Source: Terriglobia bacterium (GTDB lineage Bacteria; Acidobacteriota; Terriglobia; Acidiferrales; UBA7541). From it: a DNA stretch of 64,000 nt. The notes beneath the pieces were generated by a model. The model did no database searches. It was given only the letters and a program-made list of their open reading frames with translations, and was not told the DNA's origin. This document shows, in pieces, positions 47,655-56,742 of this stretch (the first letter of the stretch is position 1; each line of letters begins with the position of its first letter). The stretch spans positions 496,001 to 560,000 of the forward strand of contig JAIQGG010000002.1 in NCBI GenBank assembly GCA_020072785.1, written 5' to 3'. The translations under genes and the position numbers were made by a program.

Positions 47655-48131
47655 ATGGATCTTCAGGAGCTCCAAGCCCGGGTTTGCGCGCAGGAAGACC
47701 GCGAAGCGATTCGCGAAACGATCGCGCGGATGAACTGGCTCTCCGACGCGGGGGACGCCGTGGGGCACGCGGCGCTCTACACGGAAGACGTGGCGTACGA
47801 TGTGGGCGCGTTCGGCGTCTTTCGCGGCCGGGAGGAGTTGCGCAAGTTTTTCGAGCAGGTGTATGCGAGCTTCCGTCTGCGGGAGCACCGCACGTCGAAC
47901 CTGGTGATTGAGCTGCGCGGCGACAAGGCTAGCGTACGCTGCTACTGGCAGGCGCATCTCATCTTCCAGTCCCGGGCGCTGATCAGCTCCGGAAAGTATG
48001 AGGATGAGTGGGTGAATCTGAACGGGCGCTGGCTGTGCGCGGCGCGCAAGGCGCCGATCGCCTACCTCTCGCCGCTGGAAGAAGGATGGGCGCGCACGCC
48101 GTTTCTGGATTTAAGCAAGGAGATGGGCTGA
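47655..48131 (+). CDS. NTF2/SnoaL-like protein 1
   Basis: A 158-residue protein of the SnoaL_4 type: an N-terminal helix (EDREAIRETIARMNWLSDAG), the YTEDVAYDVGAFGVFRGREE strand and turn, and a beta-sheet ending in DEWVNLNGRWLCAARK. This fold often acts as a cyclase, dehydratase or isomerase on small organic molecules. AGAGGGA precedes the ATG. It is one of three members of the fold in this cluster, each different in sequence. Confidence 0.72.
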   Translation: MDLQELQARVCAQEDREAIRETIARMNWLSDAGDAVGHAALYTEDVAYDVGAFGVFRGREELRKFFEQVYASFRLREHRTSNLVIELRGDKASVRCYWQAHLIFQSRALISSGKYEDEWVNLNGRWLCAARKAPIAYLSPLEEGWARTPFLDLSKEMG

Positions 48132-48221
48132 GCGGGAAGGGTTGCCGCGGCAGGAGCGGGGCAGGCAGGCAGAAAAACGGTCCGGAAAGCCAGTTTCCGC
48201 CAGACTAGGAAGCGAGCAGCG

Positions 48222-48683
48222 ATGAAGAGGCATCCCAAGAAGACGCGCGGAAAGAAAGCTCGGGCAGGTGCGCAGCTGAGCAAGACGGATCACGCCAAGG
48301 TAGCCGCGGTGCTCGATGAATTTGCGCGGGGCTGGCGGGAGGCGGACGCGGCGGTGCTGGAGTCCACGTGGATGCAGGACGATCGGACGATCTCCTATCA
48401 GGCTTCCGAGCAGCCCGCGCCGATCTATGGAATGGCCGCGCTGCGCAAGTACTACCGGGAAGCGCTGGGGATGTATCCGATCACGAGCATGGAGATTCGC
48501 AATGTGCGGATCGTGCCGGTCGGGACGGCGGCGTACTCCACCTGCGACATCGACATCGGATTTGTGGTGAACGGGAAGGAATATGTGGTGCATCCGCGGG
48601 CGACGTTTGTGCTGCGCAAGCGGGGCAGTCGCTGGTTTGTGGTGCACTACCACGAATCCATCAAGTATGAAGTGCCGGGATGA
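48222..48683 (+). CDS. NTF2/SnoaL-like protein 2
   Basis: A 153-residue protein with a Lys-rich N-terminal tail and an NTF2 cone: FARGWREADAAVLESTWMQD, YGMAALRKYYREALGMYP and ATFVLRKRGSRWFVVHYHES. The final WFVVHYHES is typical of ketosteroid-isomerase-like enzymes (SnoaL_3). Substrate unknown. It lies 90 nt after the first copy and 24 nt before the EthD gene. Confidence 0.72.
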   Translation: MKRHPKKTRGKKARAGAQLSKTDHAKVAAVLDEFARGWREADAAVLESTWMQDDRTISYQASEQPAPIYGMAALRKYYREALGMYPITSMEIRNVRIVPVGTAAYSTCDIDIGFVVNGKEYVVHPRATFVLRKRGSRWFVVHYHESIKYEVPG

Positions 48684-48707
48684 GCGCCGGCACGCGGGAG
48701 ATGGAAA

Positions 48708-49439
48708 ATGATCAAACTTGTTTATTGCTTGCGGCGACTGAAAACATTGTCGCTGCGGGAATTTCAGGAGCACTGGATCGAGGCGCACGCGCGGTTCGGG
48801 AGGCAGTTGCCGGGCTTGCGGCGCTACGTGCAATACCACGTCCTCGGGAATGACCCCATCCGGGAAGCGATGGCCCAGGCCGGGGTGAGCAAGGTCGAAC
48901 CGTTTGACGGCATCGCCATCGCCTGGTGGGACAGCATGGAGAGCATGCGCCAGCTGCTGGAAGGCAACCCGATCGTGAAGGCCGCGCTCGAGGATGAGAA
49001 GCACTTTATCGATCATGCGCGGTCGCTAGCCTGCGTCACGGAAGAACATGTGGTGGTCGAACCGCACGCGCATACGCCGGTTGTGCTGATTGAATGCCTG
49101 CAGCGGCGCGCGGACATCACGCGGGAAAAGTTCCGCGAACACTGGCGGCACCACCAGCATATCGGGCGGCGGGCCCACGAGATGGGCCTGCTGATGGGTT
49201 ACATCCAGAACGATACGCTGCTCGGGGATGCGGGGCGCGTGGCCGAACTGGGCACCGGGCAGGAACCCTTCGACGGAGTCGTGACCGCTTATTTTCACAG
49301 TGTGGCGGCATTCAAAGCGCTGGTGGCCTCGCCCCTGGCGTCGCAGGAATCGTACGAGGACGAGAAGAAGTTCATTGATCACAGCCGTTCGGTGGACATG
49401 CTGACGCGGCGGCATGTGATCCGGGACGTAGAGAGGTAA
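48708..49439 (+). CDS. double EthD-domain protein 1
   Basis: Two EthD (dimeric alpha/beta barrel) modules fill the 243 residues: MIKLVYCLRRLKTLSLREFQ starts the first and VLIECLQRRADITREKFREH the second. Each has the EFQEHWIEAHARFGRQL or KFREHWRHHQHIGRRA segment and a FIDHARS or FIDHSRS closing strand. EthD-like proteins accompany ether and aromatic degradation or act as decarboxylases and cyclases in polyketide pathways. A paralogue follows directly. Confidence 0.78.
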   Translation: MIKLVYCLRRLKTLSLREFQEHWIEAHARFGRQLPGLRRYVQYHVLGNDPIREAMAQAGVSKVEPFDGIAIAWWDSMESMRQLLEGNPIVKAALEDEKHFIDHARSLACVTEEHVVVEPHAHTPVVLIECLQRRADITREKFREHWRHHQHIGRRAHEMGLLMGYIQNDTLLGDAGRVAELGTGQEPFDGVVTAYFHSVAAFKALVASPLASQESYEDEKKFIDHSRSVDMLTRRHVIRDVER

Positions 49440-49489
49440 CAGAGCGGGAGCGAAGAGAAACTCCAGTTTTTCAAAAAGGACAAAGCAAG

Positions 49490-50212
49490 ATGATTAAAGT
49501 TGTTTCCTGCTTGCACCGCTTGCCGTCTCTCTCCCGGGAGGAGTTCCAGGCGCATTTCATCGAGCGTTATGCGCAGCTGCTGCTGGAGATTCCCGTGCTG
49601 CGCGCCTACGTGCAGTACCACACCGCGGGCACGAACCCGATGTCCCGCCCCAAGGTGGGAGCGGCAGAACCGTTTGACGGTTTCGAAGTGTTCTACTGGG
49701 ACAGCCTGGATGCCTTGCGGGAAGTGGCGGCGGGGGATGAAAACTACATTGCGGCGAAGCGGGACCAGAAACTGTTTATGGATGCGCAGCGCTCATTCAC
49801 CGCGTATGTCGCGGAGAAGGTGATCGTGGAGCTGGAGCCGCCGGCGGAGATGGCGCTGGTGGAATGTCACATGCACCGGGCGGGACAGACGCGGGCGGAT
49901 TTTCATGCCTCGTGGCTGAGCGTACACGGGGATTTCGGGCGAAAAATATACAAGACCGGACTGATGCCCGGATATCTGCAGAACCAGATCGTGGATCTGG
50001 ATCCGGCGATTGCGGCGTCGCTGGGCTTTGATCAGAAGACGTTCGACGGAGTGGGATTTGCGTATTATCACAGCGTGGCGCAGTTAATTGCGTGCGCGTC
50101 ACTGCCGATCGTGGCCAGGGACGCCTTCCAGGCCGAGGATCAATTTACGGATCAGAAGAAGCTAGGAAGCGTGCTGGCGCGGCGGCATGTGCTGCGTTCA
50201 TGCACGCGTTGA
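49490..50212 (+). CDS. double EthD-domain protein 2
   Basis: A 240-residue paralogue of the preceding gene, with MIKVVSCLHRLPSLSREEFQ at the first module and MALVECHMHRAGQTRADFHA at the second, and a LFMDAQRS closing strand. The tandem arrangement and clear divergence indicate an old duplication, possibly giving a heteromer. AAAGGACAAAG precedes the ATG. Confidence 0.76.
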   Translation: MIKVVSCLHRLPSLSREEFQAHFIERYAQLLLEIPVLRAYVQYHTAGTNPMSRPKVGAAEPFDGFEVFYWDSLDALREVAAGDENYIAAKRDQKLFMDAQRSFTAYVAEKVIVELEPPAEMALVECHMHRAGQTRADFHASWLSVHGDFGRKIYKTGLMPGYLQNQIVDLDPAIAASLGFDQKTFDGVGFAYYHSVAQLIACASLPIVARDAFQAEDQFTDQKKLGSVLARRHVLRSCTR

Positions 50213-50276
50213 ACCGGGGCAGCGCGGGTGCGCGCGCTGCGCGGCGTACACGAACAGCAGTCAGGAGAGAATTGCC

Positions 50277-50726
50277 ATGAGTGTTTCATCCGCCGCAGAG
50301 TATGAAGCCTGGAAAGCGCAGACCGAGGAGAGCCGGCGCGTGGTGCAAATGTCGATCGACGCGCTGAATCGTGGAGACGCTGTCGTATTCCTCGGCAGCT
50401 TTTCCGATGATCTGCATTTCGAAATGCCGGGGTACACGCCGGTCTCGGGGAAAACGAAGGGGTTGCAGGACTTTACGGAGCTGGTGACGAAAGTGGCCGG
50501 GTACCTGAGTGTGCTGATCACGATCCGGGCGACTTTTTTTCTGGCGGCCGGAGAGTGGGTGGTGACGCGTGCGGACGGGCACGGGGTGACGAAGCACAGG
50601 AAGAACTACGACAACCATTACTGCCATCTCTGGCGGGTGCGCAACGGGAAGATCGTGGAGTTCGTGGAGTACAACGATACGCAGTTGATCATGGACGTGC
50701 TCTGTGCAAAGGAAAACCGCGCCTAG
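50277..50726 (+). CDS. NTF2/SnoaL-like protein 3
   Basis: A 149-residue protein of the SnoaL-like (ketosteroid isomerase-related) group: VVQMSIDALNRGDAVVFLGS, DLHFEMPGYTPVSGKTKGLQ and HLWRVRNGKIVEFVEYND are the conserved blocks. AGGAGAG lies 8 nt before the ATG. It is the third fold member of the cluster; the closing IVEFVEYND is the most enzyme-like of the three. Confidence 0.74.
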   Translation: MSVSSAAEYEAWKAQTEESRRVVQMSIDALNRGDAVVFLGSFSDDLHFEMPGYTPVSGKTKGLQDFTELVTKVAGYLSVLITIRATFFLAAGEWVVTRADGHGVTKHRKNYDNHYCHLWRVRNGKIVEFVEYNDTQLIMDVLCAKENRA

Positions 50727-50767
50727 GCCGGCGCGGACGGCTGTGTGATCGCCGGGGAGGAGCCAGC

Positions 50768-51805
50768 ATGATTCCGCAATATAACGCCATCGGACTGCAG
50801 GTACGCCAGTTCTGCGATGTACAACAGAACCTGAAGCATTTGTCGAACTGCATCGACATGGCCTACACGCTGGCGTCACAGGAATTGCCGGTGCGGCTGA
50901 TCTGCCTGCCGGAATCCGCGATACAGGGCTTCCCGGTGGACAAACCGCCGATCACGGAGATTTCCGGGCCGGAGACGGAGTTTTTCGCGGCCAAGGCCAA
51001 GGCGCTGAACGCGTACATCATCGGCGAGCTGCTGTTTGTGAAGATACCGGGGATACCGGAAGACCGGCTGTTCAACTGTCTGTTCATCGTCAGCCCCGAA
51101 GGGAAGATGATCTACCGGCGGGCGAAGCTGCAGCTGGAGCGGATCGAGGCGCAGTGGACGTCAGTGCCGCACGACGTGTGGGACGCCTGGGTGAAGGCGT
51201 ACGGCGACGACTTGAACTCGTTCTATCCGGTAGTGGACACGGCGATCGGAAAGATCGGGTGCTGCGTCTGCATGGAGCGCGGGTATCCGGAGATCGCGCG
51301 GGGGCTGGCGATGAACGGCGCGGAGATCCTGTATCTCTCCACGTATCACGAGCCGTTTGTGGGGAACGGGGTATATGAGGCGGTGACGCGAACGCGGGCG
51401 TTTGAAAATACCTGCTACGTGATCTCGCCGAACTCGGGACCGTACAAATTTCCGCATTTCGATGCGCCGTTCGATATTTGCGGCGGCGTGAATCTCATCG
51501 TGGACTACAAGGGAATGGTGATCGGGCGGCACGAAACGACCGATGATTCCTTCGTGTGCGCGACGATCAACGTGGAAGCGCTGCGCGAATACCGGCAGAA
51601 CAATCTGGGCATCGGGAACTTCGTGAAGGACCTGCGGACAGAGCAGTTCCGGCTGATCTACGACAAACCCATCTACCCGATGAACACGCGCATGGGCGGC
51701 AAGATGCCGGATGCGGCGGCGCTGTACGAGAAAGAAAGCGAAATTCTGCGCGAGAACATACGGAAACTGCAGAAGGAAGGAGTCTATGTTCCTCCATCGC
51801 GCTGA
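50768..51805 (+). CDS. nitrilase-superfamily carbon-nitrogen hydrolase
   Basis: A 345-residue hydrolase with the Glu-Lys-Cys triad: LICLPESAIQGFP (Glu), IYRRAKLQLERIE (Lys) and IGCCVCMERGYPEIARGLAM (Cys before MERGYPE). The fold covers nitriles, amides and carbamoyl groups, so it could release ammonia from an amide or nitrile in the substrate. GGAGGAG is upstream of the ATG. Its 3' end overlaps the next gene by 20 nt. Confidence 0.84.
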   Translation: MIPQYNAIGLQVRQFCDVQQNLKHLSNCIDMAYTLASQELPVRLICLPESAIQGFPVDKPPITEISGPETEFFAAKAKALNAYIIGELLFVKIPGIPEDRLFNCLFIVSPEGKMIYRRAKLQLERIEAQWTSVPHDVWDAWVKAYGDDLNSFYPVVDTAIGKIGCCVCMERGYPEIARGLAMNGAEILYLSTYHEPFVGNGVYEAVTRTRAFENTCYVISPNSGPYKFPHFDAPFDICGGVNLIVDYKGMVIGRHETTDDSFVCATINVEALREYRQNNLGIGNFVKDLRTEQFRLIYDKPIYPMNTRMGGKMPDAAALYEKESEILRENIRKLQKEGVYVPPSR

Positions 51806-53645
51806 CCGTTTTCGTGCCGGCACATGGGCCGGAATTGCGGTGCTGCTTCTCGGAGCTGCCGGTATTTTTGGGCAGGAGCATCCGGGAATGGCCTCCGGCG
51901 CGGCAAAGGCGGACGGCGGAGGACTGTTCGAAGGCCGCTGCCTAATTTGCCACGGTCCGGCGGGCCGGGCGACGCATCGGGAGGCGCTGGCCAAGCTGGG
52001 CGCCGAAGCCATTTATCAGTCGATCAGCACCGGAGTGATGAAGGAGCAGGCTGCCGGATTGACGGAGGAAGAGCGCCGGGCAATCGCGGAATTCCTGGCG
52101 GGTGCGGAGAAGACGGTTGCTGCGCCGCCGGTCCCGGCGTGCGCGGGTGCCGTGCCGGAGTTTCCGGGAAGCGGGCCAGGGGCTGCGTGGAAAGGCTGGT
52201 CGCCGGATGAGGAGAATACGCGGTTCCAGAACGCAAAGGTGGCGGGTCTGACGGCAGAGGAGGTGAAGCGGCTGGAGCTGCGCTGGGCGCTAGTCATTCC
52301 GAACGCGTCGACGCTGGCCAATCAAGTGACCGTGACGGGCGATTGGTTGTTCCTGGCGGCACAGGACGGCACCATTTACGCGCTGGATCCGCGGACAGGT
52401 TGCGCGCGCTGGACCTACAAGGCCGGCACAGGGGTGCGCACCGCGGTGCGAATCGAAGGCAGCCTGGTGTTCTTCGGGGATTTCGAGGCGAACGTTTACG
52501 CCGTGGATGGCCGGACGGGCGCCTTGCGCTGGAAGCAAAAGGTGGAAGAGCACGTGAACGCACGGATTACGGGCGCGCCGACGGCGCACGGCGGACTGCT
52601 ATACGTGCCGGTCTCTTCGCTGGAAGAGGGCGTGGCAGCGGATCCGGCGTATGTCTGTTGCACGTTCCGGGGAAGCATCGTCGCGCTGGAGCTGGCCACG
52701 GGGAAACAGGTCTGGAAGACGTACAGCATTGCCAAGCCGGCGGCGAAGCAGGGAGTGAACGCGTGCGGCGTGGAGTGGCGAGGGCCCTCCGGCGCGGCGA
52801 TCTGGTCGGCACCGACGGTGGATGAAAAGCGCGGCGTGCTCTACGCCGTGACGGGCAACAACTATTCGAATCCGGACAGCCAGACCGCGGATGCGATTCT
52901 GGCTCTCGATCTGCGCACGGGCGCGATCCGTTGGCACCGCGCCCTGCGTCCGAGCGACGTGTGGAACGCCGCGTGTCTCGGTAAGAAAAGCGCTAATTGT
53001 CCGGAGAACGAAGGACCCGATTTTGATTTCGGATCTTCGCCCGTGCTGGTGCACAGGCCCGGCGGGCGCGACATGGTTCTCGCCGGGCAAAAATCCGGAG
53101 TGCTCTACGCGCTCGATCCGCAGCGGCGCGGTGAACTGCTGTGGGAGCGGCGGCTGGGCAAGGGCGGCTCGGTGGGCGGTATCCTGTGGGGATTTGCAGC
53201 GGACGGGGAGCGCGCCTACGTCGCCATTTCGGATCAGGATGTTGGCAGCTATGAGGCCGACGGGGCGCTCAACGCCGTGGACCTTGGCACAGGGAAACTG
53301 CTGTGGCGGACGCCGAACCCGCCGGAGACGTGCAAGGATCGCCCGAGGGGCTGTTCGATCGCCATGGCCGCACCGGTCACGGTGATGCCCGGCGTGGTCT
53401 TCGTAGGGTCGCTCGACGGGCACTTGCGTGCTTATGATGCGGGTTCCGGAGGCGTCTTGTGGGATTTCGACGTGGTGCAGGATTTCACGGGCTTGAATGG
53501 GATTGTGGGGCGTGGCGGGTCGGTGGATGCCGCGGGTGTGACGCTGGCTAATGGATTTGTGTATCAGACCGCGGGTTATGCTGCGTACGGTTTGGGCATG
53601 GCGGGGAATGTATTTCTGGCTTTTGCCCCGGCCGCGCCGAAATAA
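51786..53645 (+). CDS. exported PQQ-type quinoprotein dehydrogenase with N-terminal cytochrome c
   Basis: The 619-residue protein has a signal peptide (WAGIAVLLLGAAGIFGQ), one haem c motif CLICH at about residues 52-56 and a beta-propeller of about seven blades with repeated TIYALDPRTGCARW-like units (LYALDPQRRGELLWER, NAVDLGTGKLLWRTP, LRAYDAGSGGVLWDF). The domain order cytochrome-propeller matches polyvinyl-alcohol dehydrogenase-like quinohaemoproteins. It would oxidise a secondary alcohol in the periplasm and pass electrons to the respiratory chain. GGAAGGAG precedes the ATG, inside the end of the nitrilase gene. Confidence 0.82.
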   Translation: MFLHRADRFRAGTWAGIAVLLLGAAGIFGQEHPGMASGAAKADGGGLFEGRCLICHGPAGRATHREALAKLGAEAIYQSISTGVMKEQAAGLTEEERRAIAEFLAGAEKTVAAPPVPACAGAVPEFPGSGPGAAWKGWSPDEENTRFQNAKVAGLTAEEVKRLELRWALVIPNASTLANQVTVTGDWLFLAAQDGTIYALDPRTGCARWTYKAGTGVRTAVRIEGSLVFFGDFEANVYAVDGRTGALRWKQKVEEHVNARITGAPTAHGGLLYVPVSSLEEGVAADPAYVCCTFRGSIVALELATGKQVWKTYSIAKPAAKQGVNACGVEWRGPSGAAIWSAPTVDEKRGVLYAVTGNNYSNPDSQTADAILALDLRTGAIRWHRALRPSDVWNAACLGKKSANCPENEGPDFDFGSSPVLVHRPGGRDMVLAGQKSGVLYALDPQRRGELLWERRLGKGGSVGGILWGFAADGERAYVAISDQDVGSYEADGALNAVDLGTGKLLWRTPNPPETCKDRPRGCSIAMAAPVTVMPGVVFVGSLDGHLRAYDAGSGGVLWDFDVVQDFTGLNGIVGRGGSVDAAGVTLANGFVYQTAGYAAYGLGMAGNVFLAFAPAAPK

Positions 53646-53683
53646 GAGGTCCCTGCGCGGGACTTTAGGAACGAGGAGACCGG

Positions 53684-53917
53684 ATGGCCGTTGAACTTAC
53701 GATGCCCAAGTTTGGACTAACGATGGCGGAAGGCACGATTGTCCGCTGGCTGAAGAACGAGGGAGACGCGGTGCAGGCGGACGAAGTGGTGGTGGAGATC
53801 GAGACGGAGAAGATTACCGTAGAGATCCCTGCGCCGGCCAGCGGTCGGCTGCAGAAGATACTGACGCCCGCGGGTACGGTTGTGCCGGTGGGCGGCGCGA
53901 TGGCGATCATCGGATAG
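53684..53917 (+). CDS. free-standing lipoyl-carrier domain
   Basis: A 77-residue protein that is only a lipoyl/biotinyl domain: MPKFGLTMAEGTIVRWLKNE and EIETEKITVEIPA, with the modified Lys at about residue 43 in the ETEKITVE turn. It lacks both the E1/E3-binding and acyltransferase domains of an E2. It precedes E1 alpha and beta genes, so it may be the swinging arm they reduce-acylate. GAGGAGA precedes the ATG. Confidence 0.85.
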   Translation: MAVELTMPKFGLTMAEGTIVRWLKNEGDAVQADEVVVEIETEKITVEIPAPASGRLQKILTPAGTVVPVGGAMAIIG

Positions 53918-53971
53918 GACGAATAGATTGTTGCGGAATTCCAGAGGATGGAGTTTCCCGGGAGAGCGGAG

Positions 53972-54733
53972 ATGAAGCGACTCGAAGGAAAGACAGCAAT
54001 CGTTACCGGAGGCGGGCAGGGCATCGGGCGGGCCATAGCACGGAAATTCGCGTCGCACGGCGCCGTGGTGTGGGTTCCCGATTACTTCAAGGAACGAGCG
54101 GAAGCCACGGCGGCGCTGATTCAGGCCGAGGGCGGCAAAGCCTATGCCGATCAGTGCGACGTGACCGACGAGGCCAGCGTGCAAGCCATGATCGGGCGGG
54201 CCGTGGGCATGATGGGCCGGCTCGACGTTCTGGTGAACAACGCGGGCGTGGAGCTGCTGAAATCCATCGAAGAGATTACCGTGGCGGAATGGGACCGGGT
54301 GATGGCCGTGAACGTCCGCGGGGTATTCCTGTGCTGCAAACACGCCCTGCCCTACTTCAAGAAGGCCGGGAAGGGCAACATCATCAATATGGGCTCTTCC
54401 GCGGGCTACATCGGGGCCCCGTTTCAGACGGTATATTGCGCTTCGAAGGGGGCCGTGCACCAGTTCACGAAGGCGCTGGCGCTGGAATGCGGAGCGGCGG
54501 GCGTGAAGGTGAATGCGATTGCACCGGGCGGGGTGAATACGGCGATGCTCGAATATCTGGACGCGGAGTTCCGGAAGAAGGGCATCGAGGTGAAAAGTTT
54601 CATCCAGAATCAGTTCGGAGGAATGCAGCAGCCGGAGGACATCGCCGATATGGCCGTCTTTCTGGCGTCGGATGAGTCCCGCGTGGTACACGGCGCGGCG
54701 CTTCTGATTGACGGCGGCCTGACGGCCAGCTGA
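53972..54733 (+). CDS. short-chain dehydrogenase/reductase 1
   Basis: A 253-residue classical SDR: TGGGQGIGRAIARKF is the NAD(P) motif, NNAGVELLKS the fold motif, and YCASKGAVHQF carries the catalytic Tyr and Lys, with Ser in MGSSAGYIGAP. It would interconvert an alcohol and ketone. The ATG at 53972 has GGGAG upstream. It is placed between the lipoyl gene and E1 alpha, in the same transcript. Confidence 0.9.
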   Translation: MKRLEGKTAIVTGGGQGIGRAIARKFASHGAVVWVPDYFKERAEATAALIQAEGGKAYADQCDVTDEASVQAMIGRAVGMMGRLDVLVNNAGVELLKSIEEITVAEWDRVMAVNVRGVFLCCKHALPYFKKAGKGNIINMGSSAGYIGAPFQTVYCASKGAVHQFTKALALECGAAGVKVNAIAPGGVNTAMLEYLDAEFRKKGIEVKSFIQNQFGGMQQPEDIADMAVFLASDESRVVHGAALLIDGGLTAS

Positions 54734-54762
54734 AGAAAACTGCAGAGGACCGGAGGAGAGCC

Positions 54763-55737
54763 ATGGACGCAAATTTCCGTAAGTTGCTTCTCGAACGGAT
54801 GATGACGATCCGCGCGTTCGAAGACACGATCGGCAAGCTTTTTTACAAGGGGCAGATTCCCGGATTCATCCATCTCTCGATCGGGCAGGAAGGAACCTCG
54901 GTGGGCTCCTGTGCGGCGCTGCGAGATACGGACTACATCGGGACGACGCACCGCGGGCACGGGCACATCATCGCCAAGGGAGTGGACCTGAACCGGATGA
55001 TGGCCGAGCTGTTTGGGCGGCTGGACGGGTTCAACCGCGGGAAGGGCGGGTCGATGCACGTCTTCGACAAATCGAAGGGCGTGCTGGGGGCCAACGGCAT
55101 CGTGGGCGGCGGGATCCCCATCGTCACGGGCGGTGCATTGTCGGCGAAGCTGGAGGGGAAGGACCGTGTGGCGATGTGCTTTTTCGGCGACGGCGCGAGC
55201 AACGAGGGAACGTTCCATGAAGCGCTGAACCTCGCCGCGGTCTGGAAGCTGCCGGTGGTATATGTGTGCGAGAACAACCAGTACGGGGAATTCACGCCGC
55301 TGAAGGAAGCGACGGCGGTGGCGAAGATCTCGCAGCGCGCGGCAGCCTACGACATTTCCGGCGTGACGGTGGACGGCAACGACGTGGAGGTCGTCTATCA
55401 GGCGGCGTCGGAAGCCGTGGCGCGCGCGCGGCGCGGGGAAGGGCCCACGCTTCTGGAGTGCATGACCTACCGGTGGCACGGCCACTTTCACGGCGAAGAG
55501 GCGCTGCTGGGTACCCGCAAGTACCGCGAGACGGAGGAGATCGAGCGCTGGAAGAAGCTCTGCCCGATCGCGCGGTACAAGACCAAGCTGGAGAAGGAGA
55601 AGGTGCTCACGGCGGAGCAGATAGCGGCGCTGGAAAAGATCACCACGGACAAGGTGAACGCCGCGGTGGAGTTTGCGCAGAAGAGCCCGATGCCGACGGG
55701 CGAGAACGCACTGGAAGATCTGTTCGCGGAGGCATAA
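54763..55737 (+). CDS. TPP-dependent dehydrogenase E1 alpha subunit (acetoin/2-oxoacid type)
   Basis: A 324-residue E1 alpha with the thiamine diphosphate motif GDGASNEGTFHEALNLAAVW to VCENNQYGE, and HRGHGHIIAKGVDL with the substrate His. Length and sequence resemble acetoin dehydrogenase AcoA and pyruvate E1 alpha. It cleaves a 2-oxo or acyloin bond and passes the fragment to lipoamide. E1 beta follows after 27 nt. Confidence 0.9.
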   Translation: MDANFRKLLLERMMTIRAFEDTIGKLFYKGQIPGFIHLSIGQEGTSVGSCAALRDTDYIGTTHRGHGHIIAKGVDLNRMMAELFGRLDGFNRGKGGSMHVFDKSKGVLGANGIVGGGIPIVTGGALSAKLEGKDRVAMCFFGDGASNEGTFHEALNLAAVWKLPVVYVCENNQYGEFTPLKEATAVAKISQRAAAYDISGVTVDGNDVEVVYQAASEAVARARRGEGPTLLECMTYRWHGHFHGEEALLGTRKYRETEEIERWKKLCPIARYKTKLEKEKVLTAEQIAALEKITTDKVNAAVEFAQKSPMPTGENALEDLFAEA

Positions 55738-55764
55738 GCCCCGGAGGGAGCCAAGGAGAAAATC

Positions 55765-56733
55765 ATGCGAGAGATTACTTACATACAAGCGGTCAATGAG
55801 GCCCTTCGCGAAGAAATGGAGCGGGATGCCACCGTTTTCGTGATGGGTGAAGACGTGCAGCTTTCGGCTTTCGGCTCGACGTCCGGGCTGGTGGAGAAGT
55901 TCGGAGCAGCTCGCGTGCGCAATACGCCGATCAGCGAGGCGGGGTTTGTGGGCGCGGGAGTAGGAGCGGCGCTGACGGGGTTCCGGCCAGTGGTGGAAAT
56001 CCAGATTGCGTCGTTCTTCTGGGTGGCCATGGATCAGGTGTGCAACGAGGCCTCCAAGATCCGCTATATGTCCGGCGGGCAGGCCAAGTTGCCGCTGACG
56101 ATTCGCTCGCTCTACGGGGTGATCGGTTCGGGCGCGGCGCAGCACTCGGAGACATTGTACTCGTCGTTTTTGAACGTGCCGGGACTGAAGATCGCGGTTC
56201 CGACGACGCCGTACGACGTGAAAGGGATGTTGAAATCGGCGATTCGCGACAACAACCCGGTGCTGGTCTTCGAACATATGCGGCTGGGAGGGAAGAAGGG
56301 GCCGGTTCCAGAAGGCGAGTATCTGGTGCCGCTCGGGAAGGCGGCCGTGGTGCGGGAAGGGAAGGATGTGAGCATCATAGCAATCGGGTGGATGGTGGAC
56401 CTGGCGCTGGAAGCGGCGAAGAAGCTCGAAGGCGAGGGCGTCTCCGCGGAAGTGATTGATGTGCGGTGTCTGGCTCCGCTGGACCGCGAGACGATTCTGG
56501 GTTCGGTCCACAAGACCGGGCGGCTGGTGATGGTGGACGAAGCGCATAAAACCGGCAGCGCGGGCAGTGAAATCGCCGCCATCGTCGCAGAAGAGGCGTT
56601 TTCCTCGTTGCGCGCGGCGATCCGGCGCGTGGCCAGCCACGATGTGCCGATCCCTTTCGCGCCGACGATGGAAAACTTCGTCATTCCCAGTGCAGAGAAG
56701 ATTTACGCGGCCGTCAAGCAGGTGCTGGCCTAG
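55765..56733 (+). CDS. TPP-dependent dehydrogenase E1 beta subunit
   Basis: The 322-residue partner of E1 alpha: MREITYIQAVNEALREEMER, VMGEDVQLSAFGSTSGLVEK, PISEAGFVGAGVGAALTGFR and GRLVMVDEAHKTGSAGSEIA are typical of AcoB/PdhB. With the upstream gene it forms a complete alpha2beta2 E1. No E2 acyltransferase or E3 lipoamide dehydrogenase is found in the window. Confidence 0.92.
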   Translation: MREITYIQAVNEALREEMERDATVFVMGEDVQLSAFGSTSGLVEKFGAARVRNTPISEAGFVGAGVGAALTGFRPVVEIQIASFFWVAMDQVCNEASKIRYMSGGQAKLPLTIRSLYGVIGSGAAQHSETLYSSFLNVPGLKIAVPTTPYDVKGMLKSAIRDNNPVLVFEHMRLGGKKGPVPEGEYLVPLGKAAVVREGKDVSIIAIGWMVDLALEAAKKLEGEGVSAEVIDVRCLAPLDRETILGSVHKTGRLVMVDEAHKTGSAGSEIAAIVAEEAFSSLRAAIRRVASHDVPIPFAPTMENFVIPSAEKIYAAVKQVLA

Positions 56734-56742
56734 AGTCCTGCG

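Noticed and set aside
46769-47957. two long minus-strand frames opposite the butanediol-dehydrogenase-like gene
   Set aside because: Shadows of a strongly supported plus-strand gene; low-complexity translation.
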